Notes: generated from the sequence alone by a model not told the origin. A stretch of 64,000 nucleotides of DNA from Acidimicrobiaceae bacterium (GCA_016722025.1 JADKGZ010000002.1:248001-312000); one strand, 5' to 3'; shown: positions 43,395 to 52,058, counted from the stretch's first letter. Made by a program: numbers and translations.

Positions 43395-44498
43395 ATGTTC
43401 CTCGCACGAAGAGAGCTCCGGTTCGCCTGGGGGAGGTTCGCCCTCATGGGCTCCGTCATCGCCCTCGTCGCCGTGCTCACGGTGATGCTGTCGGGACTCG
43501 CGACCGGCCTCGTCGACGACGGCATCTCCGGCCTCCGGGCCCTGCCGGTCACCCACCTCGCGTTCCAGGCCCACACCGACAGCACCTTCTCGCGCTCCAC
43601 GATCGATGTCGCCACGGTCGAGCAGTTGAACGACACCGCGGGCGTCAGCGCCGAGCCTCTCGGCCTCAGTCTCTTCAACGCGCGATCGTCCACCGACGTC
43701 ACCGTCGACCTCGCGCTGTTCGGTCTGCAACCCGGTGGCTTCGTCGCGACCGACGTCTTGCACGGTTCGCTCCCTGACGCCGCATCCAACGGGGTGATCA
43801 TCACGCAGGGGCTCGCGGACTCGGGAGTGCACGTCGGCGATCAGCTGAGCTTCGACCGCTCGAACACGGTGCTCACGGTCACCGGCATCGTTCCGAAGAG
43901 CACGTACGGCCATGTCGACGTGGCGTACACGGCGCTCGCCGTGTGGCAGGTCGCCACCTACAACGCGCTCGACGCCACGACAGCGACCACGCTCGTGTCA
44001 TCGGCCGCGATCGTCGCTGACGGCAGCGTCGACATCGGGGCGCTCGCCACCGCCGCCGATCTCGACATCGTCAGCAAGACCACGGCGTTCAACGGCTCGC
44101 CCGGCTACTCCGCCGAGACCTCCACGATGACGCTCATCCGCGGCTTCCTGTACGTCATCGCAGCGATGATCCTGGGCGCCTTCTTCACCGTCTGGACCAT
44201 CCAGCGTCGTGCGGAGATCGGTCTCCAGAAGGCGCTCGGCGCATCCACGCGCTCCGTGCTGTTCGACGCACTCGGACAGGTGCTGGTGGTGCTCGTCGCC
44301 GCCACAGCGGTCGGCGTGGCCGTCGGGCTCGCACTCGGCGCTCTGATCAGCGGCGGCACAGTGCCGTTCTCGCTGCAGTCCGGGCCTGTCGCTGCCGCGT
44401 CCGTCACCCTCATCGTCTCCGGAGTGGTCGGCATGCTCGTCGGCGTCCGTCGCATCACCTCGGTCGACCCGATCATCGCCCTGGGAGGTGCACGATGA
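43395..44498 (+). CDS. ABC exporter permease, FtsX/MacB-like
   Basis: 367 residues. One N-terminal helix, a large extracytoplasmic MacB-type domain (about 45-240), then three C-terminal helices with FtsX features (VIAAMILGAFFTVWTIQRRAEIGLQKALGAS). Works with the ATPase overlapping its 3' end (ATGA). Mechanotransmission-type exporter of a lipid, peptide or drug; substrate unknown. Confidence 0.87.
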   Translation: MFLARRELRFAWGRFALMGSVIALVAVLTVMLSGLATGLVDDGISGLRALPVTHLAFQAHTDSTFSRSTIDVATVEQLNDTAGVSAEPLGLSLFNARSSTDVTVDLALFGLQPGGFVATDVLHGSLPDAASNGVIITQGLADSGVHVGDQLSFDRSNTVLTVTGIVPKSTYGHVDVAYTALAVWQVATYNALDATTATTLVSSAAIVADGSVDIGALATAADLDIVSKTTAFNGSPGYSAETSTMTLIRGFLYVIAAMILGAFFTVWTIQRRAEIGLQKALGASTRSVLFDALGQVLVVLVAATAVGVAVGLALGALISGGTVPFSLQSGPVAAASVTLIVSGVVGMLVGVRRITSVDPIIALGGAR

Positions 44499-45193
44499 GC
44501 GCCCTCGCCCTCCACGACCTGTGCGTCTCCTTCGGTGACGGCGACGAGCAGATCGCCGCGCTCGACCACGTGTCGCTCACCGTGGACGGCGGCGAGCTCG
44601 TCGCGGTCGTCGGCGCCTCCGGATCGGGCAAGTCGAGCCTGCTCGCCGTTGCGGGCGCACTGCGATCACCCGACAGCGGCACAGTCATGATCGGCGACGT
44701 CGACATCACCAATGCCACGCCGTCCGACCGCGCAACAGTGCGCCGCACGAAGGTCGGGTTCGTGTTCCAATCGTCGAACCTGTTCGAGGCGCTGACTGCG
44801 ATCGACCAGCTGATCTACATGGGTCGCCTGGCTGGAATGTCGAGTCGCGACGCCCGTGCCGAGGCAGCCCGGCTGCTCGACGTAGTCGGTCTCGCACAGA
44901 AGGCCAACCGTCGCCCCGGCAAGCTCTCCGGCGGCGAACGTCAGCGAGTGGGCACTGCTCGCGCCCTGATCAGCGGGCCCGCGGTGTTGCTCGTCGATGA
45001 GCCGACGTCAGCACTCGACCACAGCCGAGCACTCGACGTGGTGACGTTGCTGCGCGATCTGACACACGATCGCGGGATCGCCACCGTCATGGTCACCCAC
45101 GACCTCAGCGTCGTGGAACTCGCCGATCGCGTCGTGACGATGCGCGACGGCCGGCTCGGCGAAATCGCCGACTTCACGCGTGTCGGCGATTGA
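44495..45193 (+). CDS. ABC exporter ATP-binding protein, MacB/LolD type
   Basis: 232 residues. Walker A GASGSGKSS, signature LSGGERQRV, Walker B VLLVDEPTSALD and H-loop MVTHD. Pairs with the FtsX-like permease upstream. Expression probably controlled by the divergent TetR protein. Confidence 0.93.
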   Translation: MSALALHDLCVSFGDGDEQIAALDHVSLTVDGGELVAVVGASGSGKSSLLAVAGALRSPDSGTVMIGDVDITNATPSDRATVRRTKVGFVFQSSNLFEALTAIDQLIYMGRLAGMSSRDARAEAARLLDVVGLAQKANRRPGKLSGGERQRVGTARALISGPAVLLVDEPTSALDHSRALDVVTLLRDLTHDRGIATVMVTHDLSVVELADRVVTMRDGRLGEIADFTRVGD

Positions 45194-45332
45194 ACTAAGC
45201 GACTCCGTACTCTGCGCGGACAAGCCGGCGCTCAGAAGGTCTCCGTTGCTCTCTGGGTCGTCGGTGGTCTGCAGCGAACGGCGCACTCGCGCGGAGCTCT
45301 CACACGACCTTCGGGTTCTCTGCCCGACGACA

Positions 45333-45395
45333 GGCGCTTCTGGCGCATCTGGCGCATCTGGCGCATCTGGCGCATCTGGCGCATCTGGCGCATCT
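45333..45395. repeat. Seven tandem 9-bp repeats (GGCGCATCT)
   Basis: The first unit is GGCGCTTCT; the other six are identical. It lies in the 358-base gap between the ABC ATPase and the IS481-type element. No credible gene uses it, although one frame reads Gly-Ala-Ser repeats and the reverse frame Asp-Ala-Pro repeats. Likely a slippage-prone VNTR. Confidence 0.85.
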
Positions 45396-45418
45396 GGCGC
45401 GACGTTACGTTGGCGGTA

Positions 45419-45440
45419 GTGCAATAACTCGTTGCACAAC
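45419..45440. repeat. Inverted repeat sharing 15 bases with the int1 3' flank
   Basis: GTGCAA and TTGCAC flank a 7-base loop. AACTCGTTGCACAAC (45426-45440) is identical to 8602-8616 just downstream of int1. It marks where the lost integrase of this element probably ended. The bases from here to 45551 hold nothing else I recognise. Confidence 0.5.
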
Positions 45441-45551
45441 CCTCGACGAGAACGTGCGTCCCTGCCGCATGCGGTCGCGTGCCCCGCTCGTCCTGCTCAG
45501 CGGACTGATTCATTCGCACTCCGCAGCCCGAAGCACGTCCTCGCTCGAACC

Positions 45552-47214
45552 TGTCAAGTCCCGGTACCCGTGTTCCGGGTTGGCTTCGGTAGCTGTGTTC
45601 CACTGGGGTGATGGGTTAGGCGGCGTTGGATCGTGAGGGGCGGCCGCCGGCGTTGGCGAAGGCGCCGTGTTCACGGGAGCGGTCGTGACGGATCGGGTGC
45701 ACGCGCAGGACCTCACCGCCGGCGGAGATCTCGACGGTCTCACCGACGATCGCGACTTGCACCTGGCGGCGGACGTGAGCCATGCCGACTCGATAGCTCG
45801 CGCCAGCGAAGCTCACGTTGCCCGACGAGTCGACCTTGCGAGTCACGCTCTGCCCAACGGTGGCCTGCCGCGGACGACGACGCTGCTGCTGCTGGCGCAC
45901 CTTACGAGTGAGGGCCTTGGACTCCTTCGCCGGTCGATGACGCTGGGCGTGGGTGGCGACGAGCACATGCCGGTGATGGATCGACACCAACCCATCGGCA
46001 ACCGACACATCGACGGTCTCTCCGGCGAGCCACACCCCGACCGGGTAGAGCTCGTTGGCGAAGCTGATCTTGCCGTTCTTGCCGACCAGACGCGTCGTGG
46101 TCGGCTCCTCGACACGCGCGACCGGCTCGACACCGTCACGGCCGGCGAGACGGAACCGCTCCCACGGAACAACGTCACCGATGCCTTGATGGCGACGGTC
46201 GTGGTTGTAGTCGTGCACCCACGCATCGAGCTGCGCCTGGGCGTCGGCGATCGACTCGAACACCTTGCCGTTCAAGAACTCGCGGCGCATCGTCTTGTGC
46301 CACCGCTCGATCTTGCCGGTCGTGGTCGGCGAGCGAGGCGCGGTGAGGATGTGCTTGATGCCGTTCTCCCGACAGATCCTGTCGAACAGCACCTCACCCG
46401 ACCCTGGACCGAACCGGCCGGTGAACACCTTGCCATTGTCGGTCAACACTTCCTGCGGGACACCAAAGGCGCGCATCGCTTTCGTCAGCGCCTCACACAC
46501 CGGACGCGCCGTCGCCCGCTCGACCACGTGCGCGGAGATGATGAATCGGGAGTGATCATCGATGCCCGACACGATCGACGCCTTCCACCCATTCACCAAC
46601 CGCACACCACCAACGACATCCATCTGCCACAGCTCCATCGCCCGGGAGCGTTCCCACCGCCGATAGTCAGCCTTCTTGCGCCGGCGGGCCTCGGGCTCGA
46701 TCAGACCGTGACGGACCAGACAGCGATACACCGACGAACGACCCGGCAACGGCACCACCCGCTCCGCCTCCAACCGGAACAAGATCGTGCGCGGACCCCA
46801 CCCCGGGTTCGTCCGGCGCAGCTCCACGATCCTCGCTTCCACCACCGGCGGCATCTGATGCGGACACGACAACGGCCGCTCCGACCCATCCGCCAAACCA
46901 GCCAACCCTCCAGCGGCATAGCGGCGCAGCCAGCGATGCACCGTCTGGCGCGTCACCCCGAAGCGGATGGCGACGTCCGTGACCGTCGCCCCCTGTTGCA
47001 GCACCTCGAGCACAGCCTGATAACGCAGCTCCACAAGCCCCAGCTCCACCAACACGATGACCCCCCTCGGACCGACAGCAACGATGACGTCACCATCGAA
47101 GAGGGCTCAGCACCAGCAGGCAAGAACACACGCGCGTCACACAGCTACCGGAACCACTGTCGCCCAGCTACCGGAGCCAGTCCCGGAACTGGAACACGCC
47201 TACCGGAGCCAACA
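45552..47214. mobile_element. IS481-family insertion sequence (about 1.66 kb)
   Basis: Ends TGTC and AACA. The terminal repeats share CCGGTA, CGTGTTCC and a second inner copy of GGCTTCGGTAGCTG or GGCTCCGGTAGCTG at both ends. I see no clear target duplication, so boundaries are approximate and an insertion plus deletion is possible. Confidence 0.65.
45616..47055 (-). CDS. IS481-family DDE transposase
   Basis: 479 residues. N-terminal helix-turn-helix (TVTDVAIRFGVTRQTVHRWLRRYAAGG), second HTH region (NPGWGPRTILFRL), then an rve integrase core with Asp (ELWQMDVVGG), Asp (LTDNGKVF) and Glu (TGKIERWHKTMRREF). The C-terminal 150 residues are basic and contain two SH3-like repeats (KISFANELYPVGVW; NVSFAGASYRVG). 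Intact and probably active. Confidence 0.92.
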   Translation of the reverse strand: MLVELGLVELRYQAVLEVLQQGATVTDVAIRFGVTRQTVHRWLRRYAAGGLAGLADGSERPLSCPHQMPPVVEARIVELRRTNPGWGPRTILFRLEAERVVPLPGRSSVYRCLVRHGLIEPEARRRKKADYRRWERSRAMELWQMDVVGGVRLVNGWKASIVSGIDDHSRFIISAHVVERATARPVCEALTKAMRAFGVPQEVLTDNGKVFTGRFGPGSGEVLFDRICRENGIKHILTAPRSPTTTGKIERWHKTMRREFLNGKVFESIADAQAQLDAWVHDYNHDRRHQGIGDVVPWERFRLAGRDGVEPVARVEEPTTTRLVGKNGKISFANELYPVGVWLAGETVDVSVADGLVSIHHRHVLVATHAQRHRPAKESKALTRKVRQQQQRRRPRQATVGQSVTRKVDSSGNVSFAGASYRVGMAHVRRQVQVAIVGETVEISAGGEVLRVHPIRHDRSREHGAFANAGGRPSRSNAA

Positions 47215-47240
47215 TGACCACTATGAACCGGGACAGCACA

Positions 47241-47371
47241 ATGGGCCACGTGGGCCGAGATATGGGCCGCCGCTGGTCCACTCCGAAGCACACGACCATC
47301 AGATGGCCATCTACCTGGTCTTTCTTGGCGCCCCCGGTAGGAATCGAACCTACGACCTGCGGTTTAGGAAA
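47241..47371. repeat. Attachment site att3 at the tRNA-Arg gene
   Basis: 131 bases identical to 9823-9953, including ATGGGCC arms at 47241 and 47262 and the 59-base core 47313-47371 that forms the 3' half of tRNA-Arg. Right boundary of the tandem element array. Confidence 0.85.
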
Positions 47372-47402
47372 CCCCTGCTCTATCCGACTGAGCTACGGGA
47401 GC
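47326..47402 (-). tRNA. tRNA-Arg (anticodon CCT)
   Basis: 77 bases including encoded CCA. Acceptor GCTCCCG/CGGGGGC, D-stem GCTC/GAGC, anticodon loop TTCCTAA, T-arm GTAGG-TTCGATT-CCTAC. The anticodon stem GGGGT/ACCGC contains a G-G mismatch at its second pair. It is the integration target; two further 3' halves lie at 9908-9953 and 35898-35943. Confidence 0.92.
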
Positions 47403-47479
47403 GGGTGGCCCTCGAGCCAGTCGACAGGTTACCGACACGGGTGCAGCGTGGTTGGAACTGGCCGGGGCACACTGGCGGC

Positions 47480-47981
47480 ATGATTCTCGACGCACTCGCC
47501 GCACCTGCCTTGCGGATCGGCGCACTCCTGCGCGAGCGGGCGCGACGTGGCGGTGGCGGAGGGGTCTGCGGGTGGGCTGATCTCTGCTGCGCTGCTCTCC
47601 GTGCCTGGCGCGTCGGCGTACTACCTCGGCGGCGTCGTCGTCTACACACCGGCCGCCTACCGGGCATGGATGGCCGGCGCGGTCGAGGCACCGGGCCGGC
47701 TGCGTGGGGCTACCGAGGACTTCGCGCTCCACCTTGCCCGGTCTGCCGCCGTCAAGCTCGGGGCGACGTGGGGAATCGGGGAGGCCGGCGCGGCTGGCCC
47801 ATCGAACCCGTACGGCGACCCGGCCGGCCACTGCTGGGTCGCGGTCGCCAGCACCGCTGGACCCACCGACGTGACTCGCCATCTCCTCACTGGGAACGAC
47901 GACCGCCCTGCAAACATGGCGATGTTCGCCGCGGCCGCACTCGAACTCCTCGCCGAGACCCTCGAAGCCGCTCACTCGTAG
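47480..47981 (+). CDS. CinA C-terminal domain protein, nicotinamide-nucleotide amidase-like (frameshifted near 47540)
   Basis: About 167 residues when rejoined. First frame: LAAPALRIGALLRERAR. Second frame: VAVAEGSAGGLISAALLSVPGASAYYLGGVVVYTPAAYRAW, then PYGDPAGHCWVAV and a helical tail. CinA/PncC enzymes deamidate NMN. The motif EGSAGGL (usually ESxTGGL) retains the serine. A single lost base near 47540 accounts for the frame change. First gene beyond the tRNA. Confidence 0.75.
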
Positions 47982-48044
47982 CCAGCCCGTAGACACGCTC
48001 CGGCGCTGCGACGAGACTTGCAGGAACGCACTTGGGGGTTCGAG

Positions 48045-49754
48045 ATGACCGACAGCGCACCACCCACCGGATGGGTGGCCGACACGGAGCCGAACGAACG
48101 CTTCACGATCTACACGCGCGGCAACGTCGGCGAAGTGTTCCCACATGTGATGACCGCCCTCACCGGCACCCTCATCGGCGACCAGGTGCGGCAGGGTCAG
48201 CTCGCCGAGTTGGTGGACATGGGCGTGCTACGACCGCACGAACTGCATGGTCCATCACTGAGCACCGGCGTGTTCTGCGGGTACCTCTACATGAACGCCA
48301 GCACCATGCGACTGTTCGGTCAACGCATGCCCGGCATGGACGTTCGCCAGATCGATCTGCAAGTGATGGGCGACGTCGCGACCCCGCCACATCAGCGGGC
48401 GAAGGGTGACCGCAACCTGATGGCGACGCTTCGCCTCACGAAGTACGCCATCAGCACGTTGCGCCGCCCGAGCATGGAGCCGCTGACAATCGCTCGCGCC
48501 GACGCAAAGCGATGGCTCACCACGATGCCCTCGCTCCACGACGCAAGCGACGCGCAACTGCTCGACTGGTTGCGGACGTTCCCGCCCCGCCAAGGCGCCA
48601 GCATGAACCGGCTGCTGCACTGGAGTGGCACTGCAGGCGCACCTCGCGGGCTGCTCGATCGGCTGCTCGAACGACCGAACATTCCGCCCGGCATGGGCAA
48701 CCGCATCGCTGGCGGCACGGGCGACGTCGACTCCGCTCAGCTCGCGCAACGGCTGTGGCAACTCGGCCGCCTCGTCGCGGCCGACGAGCACCTCACCCGC
48801 GCATTCGACGATGGCCTTCACGACATCGCCCTGCGCACCCAGCACACAGATCTCAATGTTGGAATCGCATCGTTCCTGCACGACCACGGCCACCGCGGCA
48901 ACGATGAGTACGAGCTCGCTACTCCCTCATGGTCGATGGACCCCACGCCGGTCTACGCGGCGATCGACCGCCTGCGCCACGCGCCTGCGGAGCGCGACCC
49001 CATCGCCACGGGGCGCCGCCTCACCGCCGATGCCAACACCGCGCTGCAGGAAGCGTTGCAGCTGGTGCCGCGGCCGCTACGGCGCATGGTTCGCCGCACC
49101 GCGCACCTCTCGCGGCTCGGCGCCATCGCTCGCGAGCGCGCCAAAGACATCTACGTGCTCGAGAACCTCGGGGCACGGCACGTGCTCCACGAACTCGCCC
49201 GACGCGCCCACGCGCGCGGCGGCCCGGCCGATGTTCGACTGGCGTTCTGCGTCACCATCGACGAGCTCGCCGGCTTCGTCGCCGACCCGCCAGCATTCGC
49301 CGACGTCATTGCGCAGCGCTCCGACCAGCAGCGCTACCTCGACGCACGCATTCCGCCACTCTGGTTCCAGGGGCGCATCCCGCCGCCCGAGACCTGGGCA
49401 GTTCGTGCCGACGCCCACCCCGAAGCTCCGGCCACGGGCAGCACGCTCAAGGGCATCGCGGTGAGCGGTGGCGTCGCCAGCGGCCCAGCGCGCGTCATCC
49501 ACGACCCTCATGACCCCCGAGGATTGGAACCGGGCGATGTGTTGGTGTGCGCGATCACCGACCCTTCGTGGACTCCGTTGTTCCTGAGCGCGGCTGCCGT
49601 GGTCTGCGACAGTGGCGCCGTGCTCAGCCACGCAGCGATCGTTGCGCGCGAGTTGGGCATTCCGGCAGTGCTCAGCGTGCCCAACATCACGGCCGTCGCC
49701 GACGGCACCATGCTGCACGTCGACGGCGCGGCCGGAACAGTCCGCATCGGCTGA
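48045..49754 (+). CDS. Large protein with C-terminal PEP-utilizing (swivelling phosphohistidine) domain
   Basis: 569 residues from ATG 48045. The last roughly 110 residues are a PEP-utilizing mobile domain (LKGIAVSGGVASGPARVI; GDVLVCAITDPSWTPLF; GAVLSHAAIVARELGIPAV, with the phospho-accepting His). The preceding 450 residues, helical and rich in TLRRPSMEP and LRRMVRRTAHLSR, match the middle region of PEP-synthase-like proteins but there is no N-terminal ATP-grasp domain. Hence a catalytic partner may be missing or separate. Substrate unknown. Confidence 0.75.
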   Translation: MTDSAPPTGWVADTEPNERFTIYTRGNVGEVFPHVMTALTGTLIGDQVRQGQLAELVDMGVLRPHELHGPSLSTGVFCGYLYMNASTMRLFGQRMPGMDVRQIDLQVMGDVATPPHQRAKGDRNLMATLRLTKYAISTLRRPSMEPLTIARADAKRWLTTMPSLHDASDAQLLDWLRTFPPRQGASMNRLLHWSGTAGAPRGLLDRLLERPNIPPGMGNRIAGGTGDVDSAQLAQRLWQLGRLVAADEHLTRAFDDGLHDIALRTQHTDLNVGIASFLHDHGHRGNDEYELATPSWSMDPTPVYAAIDRLRHAPAERDPIATGRRLTADANTALQEALQLVPRPLRRMVRRTAHLSRLGAIARERAKDIYVLENLGARHVLHELARRAHARGGPADVRLAFCVTIDELAGFVADPPAFADVIAQRSDQQRYLDARIPPLWFQGRIPPPETWAVRADAHPEAPATGSTLKGIAVSGGVASGPARVIHDPHDPRGLEPGDVLVCAITDPSWTPLFLSAAAVVCDSGAVLSHAAIVARELGIPAVLSVPNITAVADGTMLHVDGAAGTVRIG

Positions 49755-49771
49755 CGGGGTACGTTCTGGCG

Positions 49772-50581
49772 ATGAGCCGCGGCCAACGGGAGCACACCGT
49801 GCACGGCCGTGCGTGGGTGGCCCCCACCGGCACCCGCGCTGCGTACGGCAACGAGAACAACCTGTCGGCCAACGCACGGGTGCGCTGCGAGGTCCACCTC
49901 ACCGCGCTCAGCGCGGCCGACGGCGTACCGGTGGACCCGGCGCTCACCAAGTTGCGGGCGGACCTGCCCAACTGGTTGCTGTACGTGTTCCACTCGGCCG
50001 GATCCAACGACGAGCTTGCGAAGCACTTGCCATCGCGCATCGAGGTCAGCGTTGCGATCGGTGTGCAGTCGAGGCGATGCACTGCACTCGACGTCGACAG
50101 CGCGGCAGCGGAGCTGCAGCCGTACCGCGACGCCGCTGTCGAGGATTGGAAGCACTCCGGCAGCGCTCTCGCCGGGGTTCGCAACGTGATCGCCGCACCG
50201 AAGATGGGCATGCGTGCCTTGCGCGGCCTGAAGGACGGCCTGCGCGACGTGGTCTCCGACATTCGCAGCATCGGTGCCAGCGGCTCTGGCGCTCCACCGA
50301 AGCCATCATGGAAGCCCGAGGAGGTCGAACAGATGCGTCGCCAGGCCGTCATCCTCTCCCTTCGGTACCAGCAGCATCCCGACGAGCACGCTCGGGCGCG
50401 GACCTCAGCCCTGCAGTCACTGCCCTCGCATGCTGCCCAGGCGGCGGCAGGAGGAATTCACCCCGACGACTTCCAGGCGCTCCTCATGCGCGAGCTCGTC
50501 TCCAACGCGATCTCCGCCGAGGAGGCGGACGGCTTCCGCCGCATTGCGTTCGGCGACCCGACAACGCAGCACGACCCCTAG
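49772..50581 (+). CDS. Hypothetical protein
   Basis: 269 residues, family not recognised. The first half looks like a compact alpha/beta domain (TVHGRAWVAPTGTRAAYGNENNLSANARVRCEVHL...); the second half is helical with a Gly/Ser/Pro hinge (GASGSGAPPKPSWKPEE). Cytoplasmic, no signal or membrane segment. It starts 17 bases after the PEP-utilizing gene and may be co-transcribed. Codon use matches its neighbours, so I regard it as real. Confidence 0.6.
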   Translation: MSRGQREHTVHGRAWVAPTGTRAAYGNENNLSANARVRCEVHLTALSAADGVPVDPALTKLRADLPNWLLYVFHSAGSNDELAKHLPSRIEVSVAIGVQSRRCTALDVDSAAAELQPYRDAAVEDWKHSGSALAGVRNVIAAPKMGMRALRGLKDGLRDVVSDIRSIGASGSGAPPKPSWKPEEVEQMRRQAVILSLRYQQHPDEHARARTSALQSLPSHAAQAAAGGIHPDDFQALLMRELVSNAISAEEADGFRRIAFGDPTTQHDP

Positions 50582-50617
50582 GAGCGGGCGAACTCGCGGA
50601 TCACGCGACCGGGGCGT
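50579..50617. repeat. 39-bp relic of the deacylase 3' end
   Basis: TAGGAGCGGGCGAACTCGCG and the following bases match 62223-62262 with one or two differences. At 62223 this is the antisense of the final codons (RPGRVIREFARS, stop) of the N-acyl-D-amino-acid deacylase. Here it stands alone next to a stop codon. The two copies flank the whole acyl-CoA cluster. Confidence 0.65.
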
Positions 50618-50671
50618 TGGCCAACCCGTGCATTTGCATCGCCACTGGTGTTCGGCCTCTACCCTGCCGCC

Positions 50672-51436
50672 ATGGCAGACGAGAACGAACTGGTCAAGGT
50701 TGAGCGCAAGGGACACGTGCTGATCGTCTCGATCAACCGCGAATCGAAGCGCAACTCGGTGAACCGGCTGGTGGCCGACGGGATCGACGCTGCGTTGAAC
50801 CTGCTCGACGACGACCGGGATCTGCGGGCAGGTGTGCTCACCGGCACCCGCACCGTGTTCTGCGCCGGCAGCGATCTCACCGCCAACGGCGACTATGTGA
50901 CCAAGCGAGGTGGCGAGTACGGCATCATCCGCCGTCGACGACGCAAGCCGCTGATCGCTGCGGTTGAAGGCTTCGCCCTAGGGGGCGGGCTGGAGATTGC
51001 ACTCGCATGCGACATGGTGGTCGCATCCACCACCGCAAGCTTCGGCCTACCCGAAGTGAGGATCGGCGTTCTGGCCGCCTGCGCCGGTCTTTTCCGGGCG
51101 CCGCAGAGCCTGCCGCTCAACCTTGCCCGCCAACTAGCCCTGACCGGCCACCCGATCAGCGCAGAGCGCGCGTACGCGGCCGGCTTCGTCAACCTGCTCA
51201 CCGAACCGGGGCGAAGCCTGGAGGGCGCTCTCGAACTGGCCGCGCAAGTGTGCGCCAACGCCCCGCTGGCCGTGCAGGAGTCGCTGCAGGCGATCAACGA
51301 CCAGCGCGCAGACGAACACGGGCGCGGCTGGGAGCTCACCAACCGCGCACAGGACTCGGTACGCGACACGGCCGACTGGAACGAGGGAGTGGCGTCGTTC
51401 CTGGAACGGCGACCGCCCGTGTGGACCGGTCGATGA
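50672..51436 (+). CDS. Enoyl-CoA hydratase/isomerase (crotonase) family protein
   Basis: 254 residues from ATG 50672. Crotonase fold with oxyanion-hole motifs VFCAGSDL and GFALGGGLEIALACD, and an ASTTASFGLPEVRIG block; the first catalytic Glu region is altered (LPEVRIGVLAACAG), so hydratase, isomerase or another crotonase activity is possible. First gene of the acyl-CoA cluster on the plus strand. Downstream lies an 18-bp palindrome and the PPOX gene. Confidence 0.88.
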   Translation: MADENELVKVERKGHVLIVSINRESKRNSVNRLVADGIDAALNLLDDDRDLRAGVLTGTRTVFCAGSDLTANGDYVTKRGGEYGIIRRRRRKPLIAAVEGFALGGGLEIALACDMVVASTTASFGLPEVRIGVLAACAGLFRAPQSLPLNLARQLALTGHPISAERAYAAGFVNLLTEPGRSLEGALELAAQVCANAPLAVQESLQAINDQRADEHGRGWELTNRAQDSVRDTADWNEGVASFLERRPPVWTGR

Positions 51437-51453
51437 ACCATCTTCCCGGACTG

Positions 51454-51471
51454 CTACCGAACGTTCGTTAG
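51454..51471. promoter_or_regulatory. 18-bp palindrome CTACCGAACGTTCGTTAG, TetR-type operator
   Basis: One mismatch from the symmetric sequence CTAACGAACGTTCGTTAG. It lies between the crotonase stop and the PPOX gene (51588). Close copies occur at 52212-52229 and 58275-58292, the latter next to a TetR gene. Confidence 0.75.
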
Positions 51472-51587
51472 ACTGGATACACGGAGCGCCCACTCCGTCA
51501 CACCCCCCGCGAGGGCGAGGCAGGGCCCATGCAGCACGCACCAACCGACCCGGAGCCAACCTGCTCCGCCGTCCCAGCCACGGCGGC

Positions 51588-52058
51588 GTGCAGCTGATGG
51601 CGAGCGCTCGCAGCCGAGTCGCGATGACGCCCGAGGAGGAGACCGCGTTCCTCGCCGACCAACGCACGATGACGGTGGCCACACTCGGCCCGAGTGGGCA
51701 ACCCCACATGGTGGCGATGTGGTACGTACTGATCGACGGACTGATCACCTTCTGGACCTTCACCAAGAGCCAGAAGGCGGTCAACCTTCGCCGAGACCCC
51801 CGCATCACGTGCCTCGTCCACTCCGGCGACACCTACCATCAGTTGCGCGGAGTGGAGATCGCCGGCACGGCCATCGTGCTCGATGCCATGGACGATGTGC
51901 TCGCAGTTGGCCGTGCGATCGCCCTGCACTATGGACACCGCATCCCCTTGTCGGATCCCGCTGCCGTCGCGGCGCAAGCGACACATCGCATCGCGGTGGT
52001 CGTGCAGCCGTCGTCCATCGTCAGCTGGGATCACTCCAAGCTCGGCGCCGACGACTGA
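51588..52058 (+). CDS. PPOX-class flavin or F420-dependent oxidoreductase
   Basis: About 153-156 residues (GTG 51588 or ATG 51597). Split-barrel fold of the pyridoxamine-phosphate-oxidase superfamily: FLADQRTMTVATLGPSGQPHMVAMWYVL, FTKSQKAVNLRRDPRITCLVHSG, GVEIAGTAIV. In actinobacteria this class often uses F420. Preceded by the shared 18-bp operator, so likely co-regulated with the nitroreductase-mutase operon. Confidence 0.83.
   Translation: MQLMASARSRVAMTPEEETAFLADQRTMTVATLGPSGQPHMVAMWYVLIDGLITFWTFTKSQKAVNLRRDPRITCLVHSGDTYHQLRGVEIAGTAIVLDAMDDVLAVGRAIALHYGHRIPLSDPAAVAAQATHRIAVVVQPSSIVSWDHSKLGADD

Larger units (their letters stand above)
35944..47371. mobile_element. Second tandem element (about 11.4 kb), integrase apparently lost
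   Basis: Left end 35944-36080 resembles the left end of the metal element (9954-10090); right end is att3 within tRNA-Arg. The 72 bases before the att3 core (47241-47312) match the region upstream of int1 exactly, yet no integrase gene follows. An IS481-type insertion lies where it should be. Cargo is catabolic and transport genes rather than metal resistance. Confidence 0.6.

Noticed and set aside
45180..45419. 79-residue frame with Gly-Ala-Ser repeats
   Set aside because: Starts inside the ABC ATPase end and owes its length to the 9-bp repeat; no ribosome site or homologous domain.
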